Shown one piece after another: positions 1-7,741 of a stretch of 64,000 bases of DNA. The notes below the pieces were generated by a model. That model did no database searches, was not told the origin of the DNA, and was given only the letters and a program-made list of their open reading frames with translations. Both the position numbers and the translations under genes were made by a program. Positions within the stretch are counted from its first letter, which is position 1, and the number at the start of each line of letters is the position of its first letter. Source of the DNA: Lachnospiraceae bacterium oral taxon 500 (lineage in GTDB: Bacteria > Bacillota > Clostridia > Lachnospirales > Vallitaleaceae); assembly GCA_002999035.1 (NCBI GenBank), contig CP027241.1:1119001-1183000 (forward strand), written 5' to 3'.

Positions 1-1
1 C

Positions 2-670
2 ACTTTTGACCGGAACGATCATTACTGGGTTCAGGTTGACGACGCGCTAGGGCGGGCGCTGATGTTTTTAAAGGAAGGAAACTTTGTCTATCCGGTGCCC
101 TTTGGCAGTAAGCGGATTAATCTTTCGCCGAAGGTTTTTTCCGGCAGCAAGCATCTGCTCCATGTCAGGAAAGCAAGGCCTTTTGAGTATTTGGCTTACC
201 GGAATTTGTCCAAAAATGTCAATGATCATCATGACAATACCAAGGCCTTTCCGCATGCCTCAGCCAATGTCGAAACCAGGGGCGAATCGGTGTTTGCGGC
301 CATGAATGCGGTTGACGGGGTGACGGCAGCAGCCAGCCACGGCGAATGGCCGTACCAATCATGGGGCATTAATCAAAGACCAGACGCAGAACTGACGCTG
401 GACTTTGGCCGGCTGATCACCATGGATCGGATTGTGTTTTATCTGCGGGCGGATTTTCCACATGATAACTGGTGGGAAAAGGTAACGATTGAGTTTTCTG
501 ACGGCAGCGAGCAGGAGTTTGCGCTGAAGAGAACCGGAGAAGCGCAGGAGTTTAGCATCGAAGCGAGGCAAATTTTGTGGCTGAAAATGAAAAATATGAT
601 TAAGTCCGGTGAGCCGTCACCGTTTCCGGCGCTGACTCAAATTGAAGTTTACGGCAAGGAAGCAGATTAG
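2..670 (+). CDS. Discoidin-like (F5/8-type C-terminal) protein, 5' partial
   Basis: The reading frame is open from base 2 with no stop before an internal ATG at 62, so the gene begins outside the window and the visible part is its last 222 codons. The C-terminal half reads as a beta-sandwich of the discoidin/galactose-binding type: a Trp-rich stretch (SHGEWPYQSWGINQ), then ELTLDFG, a pattern common where such domains describe a ligand-exposed strand, and a final IEVYG strand. Such domains usually bind carbohydrate. No signal peptide can be judged because the start is missing. I infer a carbohydrate-related role; the family was not pinned down. It is followed 10 bases later by a strong hairpin, so it probably ends its transcription unit. 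Confidence 0.55.
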   Translation, partial: TFDRNDHYWVQVDDALGRALMFLKEGNFVYPVPFGSKRINLSPKVFSGSKHLLHVRKARPFEYLAYRNLSKNVNDHHDNTKAFPHASANVETRGESVFAAMNAVDGVTAAASHGEWPYQSWGINQRPDAELTLDFGRLITMDRIVFYLRADFPHDNWWEKVTIEFSDGSEQEFALKRTGEAQEFSIEARQILWLKMKNMIKSGEPSPFPALTQIEVYGKEAD

Positions 671-679
671 GAAAGAAAG

Positions 680-719
680 CCGGTTCCCGGAGCCGCCGCA
701 AAATGCGGCTGGGAACCGG
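680..719 (+). terminator. Long GC-rich hairpin after the discoidin-like gene
   Basis: Arms CCGGTTCCC (680-688) and GGGAACCGG (711-719) enclose a second stem AGCCGC/GCGGCT, giving about 15 pairs with one bulge. It is followed by AATTT rather than a clean U-run, so termination is likely but weak. It lies directly before the SD of the MFS gene. Confidence 0.5.
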
Positions 720-739
720 TAATTTACGGAGGATTTTGG

Positions 740-1921
740 TTGAAATCGGAAAATAAAATGACAGTTTTTTTTGTCATCACCTTTTTGCATTATGCGGCTG
801 CCAATTTTGCCCATCCCATTACGCCCACTTTGATTGTGGAGTTACAGCTCCCCAGTTATACTTTTGGTACGGCGTTTGCGACGATGGCACTGACCGGCTT
901 TTTGTTTTCGCCCTTTTGGGCCAAAATGAGAGAGTTTTTTTCGGCCAGATCGCTCCTGCTGACCGGCTCGCTTGGCTATGGACTGGGTCAGCTTTTCTTC
1001 GGACTGGCGAAAACCGAGGTCAGCGTTATTTTTGCCCGCGCGTTTTCCGGTTTCTTTGTCGGGGCAATCGGCGTTTCGATCCTGATCTATATTACGGAAA
1101 TGTCCGGTGAGGAGAAGGCCGGCGTTAATTTGGCCAAATACGCGATTGTTCAGGCGCTGGGCGGAGCGGTCGGCTTCCTTTTGGGCGGCACGATCGGCGT
1201 ATACTCGATTCAGCTGACATTTTGGATGCAGGCGGCCAGTTTGGTCTTGTGCGGCGTGCTCTTTTTTCTGCTGCTGGAAAATAATACGGTGGCCGGACGG
1301 CCATCCATCCCCCTGCGCAGCTTGGCGAAAGAGATGAACCCGATCCGTTCTTTCCTCGACTGTCGCGGCTTTATGACGAAAAGCTTTGTGCTGCTCTTTA
1401 TCGTTATTGCCTTAGCCAATATCGGCATCACGGTTTTTGATCAGGCGTTTAATTATTACCTGAAAGCGCAGCTGGATTTGACCTCGGTTTATAACGGCTT
1501 TTTTAAAGCGGCCATCGGCCTGATTACTTTGCTGGTCAACAGTACGGTTTGCCTGTGGATCATTCGCCGCGGCAATATTCAAAGGGCGCTCAGTATTATC
1601 CTGCTCTGCTGCGCGGTCAGCGTTTCCGCATTGTTTGGGATTTTTAGTGTGCCGCTGTTTTTGGCAGTTTGCTTTGTTTATTATTCCTTTCATTCGCTGA
1701 TTGTGCCGCTGTTGCAGGATAATGCTGCGCATGAGGCTAATTATCAAAACCGGAACCTGGTGATGGGGCTTTACAATGCCGTCCGCTCCTTGGGTATGAT
1801 TGGCGGGGCATTATCTGCCGGCTTTTTTTATCAGACTCACGCCATGCTGCCGTTTGCTTTAGCAGTGCTGTGCTTTGCTCTGGCGGCCGGGTTTATGGTG
1901 TGGCATCAAGTCTCCCGATAG
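740..1921 (+). CDS. MFS transporter
   Basis: A 393-residue protein with about twelve hydrophobic segments, the usual size of the major facilitator superfamily. It should be a cytoplasmic-membrane secondary transporter. The start is a TTG at 740, chosen because GGAGG (about 728-733) lies at the right distance; the next in-frame ATG is at codon 7. The loop between helices 2 and 3 (FWAKMREFF) is a weakened form of the MFS motif A. Substrate cannot be read from sequence. It stands alone between the discoidin-like gene and the MerR regulator on the same strand; MerR regulators often control drug efflux, but the regulator is downstream here, so a link is only possible. Confidence 0.8.
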   Translation: MKSENKMTVFFVITFLHYAAANFAHPITPTLIVELQLPSYTFGTAFATMALTGFLFSPFWAKMREFFSARSLLLTGSLGYGLGQLFFGLAKTEVSVIFARAFSGFFVGAIGVSILIYITEMSGEEKAGVNLAKYAIVQALGGAVGFLLGGTIGVYSIQLTFWMQAASLVLCGVLFFLLLENNTVAGRPSIPLRSLAKEMNPIRSFLDCRGFMTKSFVLLFIVIALANIGITVFDQAFNYYLKAQLDLTSVYNGFFKAAIGLITLLVNSTVCLWIIRRGNIQRALSIILLCCAVSVSALFGIFSVPLFLAVCFVYYSFHSLIVPLLQDNAAHEANYQNRNLVMGLYNAVRSLGMIGGALSAGFFYQTHAMLPFALAVLCFALAAGFMVWHQVSR

Positions 1922-2044
1922 GAAGAGGGTTAAGGGACGAAAGTCTTTCTCATTTTGCCGAATGGCTGACCGGATGCCAACTTATTATTTGCTGGTATTT
2001 CGACAGTTACCCAAGGCATCAATGATTTTTACAGGAGGATGACC

Positions 2045-2908
2045 ATGGCAGAAACGTTTTCATCGAAGTTGAGCATCGGTCAAATGGCGAAGCTAAACAA
2101 TATTTCGGTTCAGACCTTACGCTACTATGAAAAAATGGGACTTCTTAGTCCCAAATGGGTGGATGCCGGGAGCAAGTACCGCTATTATGACATTGAACAA
2201 TCCTGTATTTTGGATATGATTAAGTATTTGAAAAAATGTGATTTGAGTCTGGAGGAGATTCATCACATTTTATCGGCCGAGCAAATTGACGCCGGGCAGC
2301 TGTCCTGTTTGCTGGAGCAAAAGCAGAATGAGATCGACCGGGAGATGCGGGAGTTGGATTTTAAAAAAGCGGCGATCCGCAATATTTTGAACAGTTTGGA
2401 TGCCTATCAGCTGATGCCGGCACTGGGGACGATTGTGCTGGAGTATTTTCCCAAGCGTTATGCCTTTGTCTACCGGGGCGACTGTAATTATTATCAAAAC
2501 ACACGTCGGTATGAACAGGGGCTGATGGAATTAAAGGCAGAAATGGCCAAGTATCATTTGCCGCATTTTTACTCCTTTAACCCGGCCTCACTGATTCGCA
2601 GGGAGGTGTTAAGTCCGGGTAAACTCTACTGCAACGAACTTTTTGTCTATATTGATGAACTCTATGCTAAGGATAGAGTTCCGTTAATTGAAATCAGCGG
2701 CGGAACCTATTTTTGCATTTACTGCAATGAGGTTCTGCATGAAGAAAAATACACCTATCAGCTGATTGAACATATTCAGAACAATCATATGGAAATTGTC
2801 GGCGACGGCATTGAAGAGTCGATCAGTGATTTGATTGCTATTCGGGAAAACCGGAAAAATCTGCTTATGCGGGTCAAAATTCCGGTTCGCTTTCAGCGCT
2901 TTGCGTGA
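2045..2908 (+). CDS. MerR-family transcriptional regulator
   Basis: An N-terminal winged helix-turn-helix of MerR type (LSIGQMAKLNNISVQTLRYY, about residues 9-28 of this start) is followed by the usual basic wing (SKYRYYD) and a dimerisation coiled coil (about 80-125). The rest, about 150 residues, resembles a BmrR-like effector-binding (GyrI-like) domain by size and position. Two in-frame ATGs exist, at 2039 and 2045; AGGAGG at 2033-2038 touches the first, so 2045 (6-base spacing) is preferred. The next operon downstream has a promoter with a 19-base spacer, the hallmark of MerR-activated promoters, which makes it a likely target. Effector unknown. Confidence 0.85.
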   Translation: MAETFSSKLSIGQMAKLNNISVQTLRYYEKMGLLSPKWVDAGSKYRYYDIEQSCILDMIKYLKKCDLSLEEIHHILSAEQIDAGQLSCLLEQKQNEIDREMRELDFKKAAIRNILNSLDAYQLMPALGTIVLEYFPKRYAFVYRGDCNYYQNTRRYEQGLMELKAEMAKYHLPHFYSFNPASLIRREVLSPGKLYCNELFVYIDELYAKDRVPLIEISGGTYFCIYCNEVLHEEKYTYQLIEHIQNNHMEIVGDGIEESISDLIAIRENRKNLLMRVKIPVRFQRFA

Positions 2909-2981
2909 ATAACTCATAATCCGGCTGTGCTTAAGCGTTTTCGTATTTGTATAGCTGGATTTTGATTATAGTTTAGGAATG

Positions 2982-3026
2982 ATACAGGATATGACGGAGA
3001 ACTTGCCCTCCGCTCGTATCCTGTAT
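2982..3026 (+). terminator. Terminator-like hairpin after the MerR gene
   Basis: ATACAGGATA (2982-2991) pairs with TATCCTGTAT (3017-3026), with an inner stem CGGAG/CTCCG. A short TATTATT tract follows. It separates the MerR gene from the next promoter. Confidence 0.6.
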
Positions 3027-3112
3027 TATTATCTGCCTGTTTAATGCCTGACCTATAATTTTCTGATGAATCATGGGCGTTTTGCTTGGTTTTAGAAACT
3101 TTTAAATCGGTC

Positions 3113-3143
3113 TTGACTCTATACTAACTATATTTGCTATGAT
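3113..3143 (+). promoter_or_regulatory. Candidate MerR-type promoter (19-base spacer)
   Basis: TTGACT (3113-3118) and TATGAT (3138-3143) are separated by 19 bases instead of 17. MerR-family activators characteristically act on such overlong spacers by twisting the DNA. The MerR gene ends about 200 bases upstream. The pairing of this regulator with this promoter is inferred. Confidence 0.5.
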
Positions 3144-3227
3144 GATAATGCAAATCAAAGGGATGAAAATCGGAGCAGAGTTTGTCAGCAAAGGATTCAT
3201 CGTTTTTTGATGCCGTATCATTTAGAT

Positions 3228-3259
3228 AACAAAAAAGGCGATTTCTGCCTTTATTTGTT
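3228..3259 (+). promoter_or_regulatory. Leader hairpin before the oxidoreductase gene
   Basis: AACAAA.AAGGC (3228-3239) pairs with GCCTTTATTTGTT (3247-3259), about 11 pairs, followed by ATAATTTTAAC. It lies in the roughly 150-base leader between the candidate promoter and the SD AAAGGAGG of the gene at 3298. It could be an attenuator or a terminator of an upstream transcript; no known riboswitch core was recognised in the leader. Confidence 0.45.
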
Positions 3260-3297
3260 ATAATTTTAACAAATATGACTTAAAGGAGGACAGGAAT

Positions 3298-4344
3298 ATG
3301 AAGGTTGTACAAGTTGGTTGCGGAAAAATGTCGGCTTACAGTATGCGCTATGTATTAGAGAGAAAAGGCCAGTTGGTTGGCGCTTATGATATTCGCACCG
3401 AACTGGTCGGCAAGGATGTTTCGGAAATCATCGGCGGCGCACCGATTGGTGTAAAGATAGAGCATATCGACCAGTTGGATGAGTCGTTAAAGCGGGTGCA
3501 GCCGGATATTGCGGTCATTACCACGCAAAGTCTGATTGCTTCGATTTATCCCTTGCTGGAAGTACTGGCCAAAAATCATGTCAATGCCGTGTCGATTTGC
3601 GAAGAACTGTTTTATGCCTGGGATTCCAACCCGGTGGTATCGAAAAAGATTGATGATTTAGCCAAAGAGAATGGCGTGACGATTACCGGCAGCGGCTATC
3701 AGGATGTTTCCTGGGGCAGCATGGTAACGGCTTTGGCGGCAACGGCTGCGTCGATCAAGACCATTCATGGCATCAGCAGCTATAATCTGGAAGATTATGG
3801 TTTGGAAACGGCCGCCATGCATGGTGCCGGTTTAAATACGGCCGAGTTTGAGAAGCAAATCTTAGAGGTCAATAATGTTACGGCCGAGGAGCAGGAACGC
3901 CTGATTGCTGCCGGCAAGTTTTTACCTGGCTATATGTGGCCGGTTAACGGCTGGGTGGCTTCGGCGCTGGGCCTGCATGTGACGAAGATCTCTCAGCGGG
4001 CAGAGGCAACGACCTATTCGACGGATTTATATTCCAACACCCTGAAAAAGACTATTCCTGCCGGAGAGCCGACGGGGCTGCGCACAATTGTCACCAGTGA
4101 AACCGAAGAAGGAATTACGATTATTACCGAATGTATTGGCCGTGTCTTTTCCCCGGATGAAAAGGATGTCAATGAATGGTTGATTAAGGGCGAACCGGAT
4201 ATGCGCTTTGTGATGGAAAACCCGGCGACCGTAGAAATGACCTGTGCCTGCGCAGTCAACCGTCTGCCGGACATTGTTGCGGCCGAGCCGGGATATGTGA
4301 CCTCGGAAAAAATGCAGGATCTGAAGTTTAGAGCGAAACTTTAA
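3298..4344 (+). CDS. NAD(P)H-dependent amine dehydrogenase family (2,4-diaminopentanoate dehydrogenase-like)
   Basis: A 348-residue protein starting with a Rossmann nucleotide-binding fold (VVQVGCGKMS, residues 3-12) and having the dihydrodipicolinate-reductase-like layout of the family that includes 2,4-diaminopentanoate dehydrogenase (Ord) of anaerobic ornithine fermentation. Length matches that family. None of the other ornithine-pathway genes (OraE/S, OrtA/B) is present, so the true substrate is probably another amino- or oxo-acid. The SD AAAGGAGG lies 7 bases before the ATG. It is followed on the same strand by a 3-hydroxyacyl-CoA dehydrogenase relative (169-base gap) and a permease, suggesting a three-gene catabolic unit, probably under the upstream MerR regulator. 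Confidence 0.7.
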   Translation: MKVVQVGCGKMSAYSMRYVLERKGQLVGAYDIRTELVGKDVSEIIGGAPIGVKIEHIDQLDESLKRVQPDIAVITTQSLIASIYPLLEVLAKNHVNAVSICEELFYAWDSNPVVSKKIDDLAKENGVTITGSGYQDVSWGSMVTALAATAASIKTIHGISSYNLEDYGLETAAMHGAGLNTAEFEKQILEVNNVTAEEQERLIAAGKFLPGYMWPVNGWVASALGLHVTKISQRAEATTYSTDLYSNTLKKTIPAGEPTGLRTIVTSETEEGITIITECIGRVFSPDEKDVNEWLIKGEPDMRFVMENPATVEMTCACAVNRLPDIVAAEPGYVTSEKMQDLKFRAKL

Positions 4345-4513
4345 AAGTGCTGATGATTAAGCGCCGGTTGGTTTTGTGGTTTAGACTGCTATGGAAAACG
4401 GTTGTCATGGGTGTCAAAAGATGATAAATCCTTTTGCAAGTAAGTTCTGCTTGGATTTTCATGCTTTTGTCACTTGTATCATAAATATATTTTAAGCAGA
4501 GGAGGATTTTAAC

Positions 4514-5434
4514 ATGGACAAAGTAAAAATCGCGGTTGTTGGTGACGGCACAATGGGGCATGGCATTACCGAGGTATTTGCCAAAGCCGGGTATCCGGTG
4601 ACAATGATTGGTTTAAATGAAACCACGATAAAAAAAGGATTGGAAAGAATCGAAATCAGCTTAAAGGAATTTGTGGCGCATGGTTTGCTGGCTGAGGGAG
4701 AGATTCAGGCGACACTGGGTCGGGTATCGACCAGTGAGGACTTGGAAGCGGCCAAAGACGCAGCGATTGTGATTGAGGCGGTGCCGGAGAATATGGCACT
4801 GAAGACAGAAATCTTCGGCAAGCTGGAAAAGATTTGCACGCCGGAAGCGGTTTTAGCAACAGCCAGCGGTCACTCGGTATCAGAAGTAATTGCCGAAGTC
4901 AACAAACGCGACCGGGTGATTGCAACGCATTTCTGGTTCCCACCCCAGCTGTTGCCGCTGGTTGAGGTTTGTGGTGCACCGGAAACAAGCAAAGCAACGC
5001 TGGATTGGACTTGTGAATTATTGCATAGTATCGGCAAAAAGCCGGTTGTGATTGACAAGGAAATTGACGGCTTTATCGGCAACCGGATTCAGTTTGCGGC
5101 TTTGCGGGAAGCCTGGGCGCTTTATGCAGCAGGTGTAGCGACGGCTGAGGCGATTGACTCCATCGTAAAATATAGTATTGGCCGTCGTTATTCAGTAACC
5201 GGTCCGATCGAATCGGCCGATGTTGCCGGACTGCCGGTGATGGTAAACTTTGCCGCTTATTTGCAGCCATCGCTGTCGATTGATAAGGAACCGCCGGCTA
5301 AACTGTTTGAATTGATGAGAAAAGAAGGCGGTACGGTTTATGACCGGCCTCAAGCCGAAACGGATAAACTCTTGGCTGCCCGTAAGGAAGAATTGTTCCG
5401 CTGGCTGGCCGCTGATCAGGAAGAAATGAAATAG
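4514..5434 (+). CDS. 3-hydroxyacyl-CoA dehydrogenase family protein
   Basis: A 306-residue NAD-dependent dehydrogenase. The Rossmann motif is GDGTMG (10-15). The family catalytic set is visible: His139 and Glu151 in THFWFPPQLLPLVEV, Asn190 in GFIGNR, and a Ser near 118-121. The context around His (HFWFPP) differs from the HFFNP of butyryl-pathway Hbd, resembling divergent members acting on non-CoA or unusual beta-hydroxy acids such as carnitine or gulonate; that is inference. SD AGAGGAGG precedes the ATG. Neighbours are the amine-dehydrogenase-like gene and a TauE/SafE-type permease, so it probably oxidises or reduces a beta-hydroxy intermediate of the same pathway. Confidence 0.75.
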   Translation: MDKVKIAVVGDGTMGHGITEVFAKAGYPVTMIGLNETTIKKGLERIEISLKEFVAHGLLAEGEIQATLGRVSTSEDLEAAKDAAIVIEAVPENMALKTEIFGKLEKICTPEAVLATASGHSVSEVIAEVNKRDRVIATHFWFPPQLLPLVEVCGAPETSKATLDWTCELLHSIGKKPVVIDKEIDGFIGNRIQFAALREAWALYAAGVATAEAIDSIVKYSIGRRYSVTGPIESADVAGLPVMVNFAAYLQPSLSIDKEPPAKLFELMRKEGGTVYDRPQAETDKLLAARKEELFRWLAADQEEMK

Positions 5435-5470
5435 CAGAGCAAGCAGTGACAAACGGTCATTTTTAGTATC

Positions 5471-5507
5471 ATAAGAGGCAGAAGTATTTGTGATTTCTGC
5501 CTCTTAT
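5471..5507 (+). terminator. Perfect 13-bp hairpin between dehydrogenase and permease genes
   Basis: ATAAGAGGCAGAA (5471-5483) pairs with TTCTGCCTCTTAT (5495-5507). No U-run follows (ATTAAAAAG), so it may be a partial terminator or mRNA-stability element that lowers permease expression. Confidence 0.5.
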
Positions 5508-5529
5508 ATTAAAAAGAAAGAGGTATTTT

Positions 5530-6420
5530 ATGCCGAAAGAATATGTTTTGTATCTTATTTTTGCGGGAATTATTGTAGTGAACGGGCTGTTTGCTTACCT
5601 TTTTTTAAAGGATTATTGGAAGCATCGGGAGGAAGCCAAAAAGGAACCCGGCCCACCCTTGCTTATTTGCATTAGTTCGTTTATTATTTACTTTTTATCA
5701 ACCTTTGGTGTGTCCGATTATGCGATTTCCACGGCATTTTATAGGGCCACAAAATGGGTAGACGATAAAAAGATTCCCGGAACGCTGAACACGCAATGCG
5801 TCTTGCCGGTAGCGGTCATGGCACTGGCTTACATCAAGTCGATAGAAGTGGATATTTTGACTTTGGTTTTGTGTATTGTTTCCCAAACCTTGGGATCGTA
5901 TATTCTGCCGCGCTTTGTGGTCAAGCTTCCGATTAAGACCATTCGCCGGGTGATTGGCTTTGGTCTTTTGGGTGCAACGGTTATCATTTTGATGGGTAAG
6001 TTTGGGTTATTCCCGATTGGCGGTGAGCTGACCGGTTTGACCGGCGTTAAGCTGTGGGTTACGGTTGCTTTGTTTGCCGTCTTTGGTGCTATGAATACCA
6101 TCGGTATCGGCTCTTATCCGGTAACGATGCTAACAGTGTATGCTGTTGGTCTGAACCCGGTTATTGCTTTTCCGATTATGATGGGTGCGTGTACGTTTTC
6201 CGTGCCGGTGGGCAGTATGGAGTTTGTTCGCTTGGGACAATATGCCAGAAAGATTACGCTGATTTCTTCCTTTGTTGGTATCTTAGGGGTGTTATTGGCG
6301 GTTTTCGTGGTAAAGTCAATGGATATCGGAATGCTGCAGTGGTTAGTTGCCGCTATTTTGGTTTATAGCGGGGCAACGATGCTGTATAAGGAATATGCTC
6401 CGCAAAAGAAGGAGGCGTAA
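5530..6420 (+). CDS. TauE/SafE (TSUP) family membrane permease
   Basis: A 296-residue, very hydrophobic protein with about eight membrane segments; the length and repeated Gly/Pro-rich helices fit the TSUP family of anion or organic-acid exporters and importers. The conserved early segment ISSFIIYFLSTFGVSDYAIS is characteristic of the start of these proteins. SD AAAGAGG precedes the ATG at 5530. It ends the three-gene unit begun at 3298 and most likely moves the substrate or product of the two dehydrogenases across the membrane. A terminator follows at 6493. Confidence 0.7.
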   Translation: MPKEYVLYLIFAGIIVVNGLFAYLFLKDYWKHREEAKKEPGPPLLICISSFIIYFLSTFGVSDYAISTAFYRATKWVDDKKIPGTLNTQCVLPVAVMALAYIKSIEVDILTLVLCIVSQTLGSYILPRFVVKLPIKTIRRVIGFGLLGATVIILMGKFGLFPIGGELTGLTGVKLWVTVALFAVFGAMNTIGIGSYPVTMLTVYAVGLNPVIAFPIMMGACTFSVPVGSMEFVRLGQYARKITLISSFVGILGVLLAVFVVKSMDIGMLQWLVAAILVYSGATMLYKEYAPQKKEA

Positions 6421-6492
6421 AAGGATAGGCTTTTATTGTCAGCTTCTTTGTCAAATGGTGTTGGTACAATTTAAAGAATAAAATCAACTTTC

Positions 6493-6526
6493 AAGGTGAG
6501 ATTGCATTAGCGCTCTCACCTTTTAT
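6493..6526 (+). terminator. Rho-independent terminator
   Basis: AAGGTGAGA (6493-6501) pairs with TCTCACCTT (6514-6522), followed by TTATAGTA. It closes the 3298-6420 unit. Confidence 0.7.
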
Positions 6527-6665
6527 AGTAATGGGATAATAAGTTTTTTGTGATAAAGATTCTGTTTTTAAAATGGAAGAAACTGCGGTAACTTAGAGCA
6601 ATGGCTTTCGGATTAATTATTTTCTAATTTGTTTCCAATTAGATTTTAATCATTTTCCACAACCA

Positions 6666-6732
6666 GCGGACGACTTCGCGTTGAATTTTTGCTAAGATAA
6701 GAATTGAAAAACCAAAGATTATCTTATATAAT
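6666..6732 (+). promoter_or_regulatory. Conserved 5' block of Rpn paralogue 1
   Basis: GCGGACGACTT (6666-6676) and TTGAATTTTTGCTAAGATA lie upstream of TTGAAA (6704-6709), a 17-base spacer and TATAAT (6727-6732). The same arrangement occurs before the paralogues at 51757 and 54031. The TATAAT abuts the SD AAAGGAG (about 6734-6740), so a transcript starting 7 bases after it would lose most of the SD; the promoter role is therefore doubtful despite perfect boxes. Confidence 0.55.
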
Positions 6733-6746
6733 AAAAGGAGAAGAAG

Positions 6747-7676
6747 ATGCTCAGGAATAAGGAAAAAATTGACGAAATCCGGACGGTTATCGAAAGCCCT
6801 GACAATATGCGCTTTACCGCCCGCAATGATTATGCGTTTAAGAAGTTGTTCGGACGGGCAGAGAATATCATCATCTTGCGGGAGTTCTTATCGGTGGTGC
6901 TGGAACTGGATAAGGAAGAACTTAGAGATATCGTGATTGAGAATCCAGCGGTGGGGAATTATTATGCCGATGACAAACAAGGGATATTGGATATTAAGCT
7001 AACTTTGCCGAATGGGCAAAAGGTTAATATTGAAATGCAGAATCTATGGGAGCCGCATTATGAAAAACGGACATATTTTTATTGGGCAAGCCGGTATCTG
7101 GAAAATTTTAAACCGGGCAAAGCCTATAAATATTTAGCCCGATGTGTCAGCATCCATATCTTAGGTGAGAAATTCCCGCTGACAGAGGAGATTCATTCGA
7201 TTTACCGGGTGATGAATGTAAAAAGCTTTCAGCTGTTTTCGGATGATTTGGAGTTTCATTTTTTGGATTTGACGAAGGTAAAGCCGGAAGAAAATCAAAG
7301 TGATTTGGAACAATGGCTGCGTTTTATTCAAACCGATGACAAAGCTGTCCGGGAAGAATTAGGAAGGAGGAATGCGGTTATGCAATATGCCAATGAAGTC
7401 ATGAATCAGTTCTATGCGGATAAGAAAGAAAGATGGAACTACGAAGCCGCGGTTCGCTATGAGTCCGACCGGGCGACATTGTGGGAAGCAGGCGTGGATA
7501 AGGGGCGGGCAGAGGGTATCCTTATTGGTGAAAAAAGAGGAGAAAAGCGAGGCGAAAAGCGAGGTGAAAAACGTGGCAAGCTGCAAACAGCTAAGAATAT
7601 GAAAGCGAAAAACTTCGATGTCGAAACAATTCGAGAGATTACCGGCTTGACGGCCGAGCAGATTGCAGAGTTGTGA
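6747..7676 (+). CDS. Rpn-family PD-(D/E)XK nuclease / putative transposase, paralogue 1
   Basis: A 309-residue member of the Rpn (recombination-promoting nuclease, PDDEXK_2) family. The nuclease core reads DIKLTLPNGQKVNIEMQ, with the acidic residue and the ExQ pair of the motif, after the typical start RNDYAFKKLFG. The C-terminus carries four tandem GEKR units encoded by near-identical 12-base repeats (about 7528-7578), then a predicted short helical tail ending in ITGLTAEQIAEL. Two paralogues at 51757 and 54031 are nearly identical through the core but differ in the repeat tract. SD AAAGGAG precedes the ATG. Family members have DNA nuclease activity linked to RecA-independent recombination, or possibly defence; the role here is unknown. 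Confidence 0.85.
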   Translation: MLRNKEKIDEIRTVIESPDNMRFTARNDYAFKKLFGRAENIIILREFLSVVLELDKEELRDIVIENPAVGNYYADDKQGILDIKLTLPNGQKVNIEMQNLWEPHYEKRTYFYWASRYLENFKPGKAYKYLARCVSIHILGEKFPLTEEIHSIYRVMNVKSFQLFSDDLEFHFLDLTKVKPEENQSDLEQWLRFIQTDDKAVREELGRRNAVMQYANEVMNQFYADKKERWNYEAAVRYESDRATLWEAGVDKGRAEGILIGEKRGEKRGEKRGEKRGKLQTAKNMKAKNFDVETIREITGLTAEQIAEL

Positions 7677-7741
7677 CCGGGGCTTTGCTTTGCAGCAGCA
7701 GAAAGATAAGGCCGGGTTAGAAAATGGTTTAGAGGGATACG

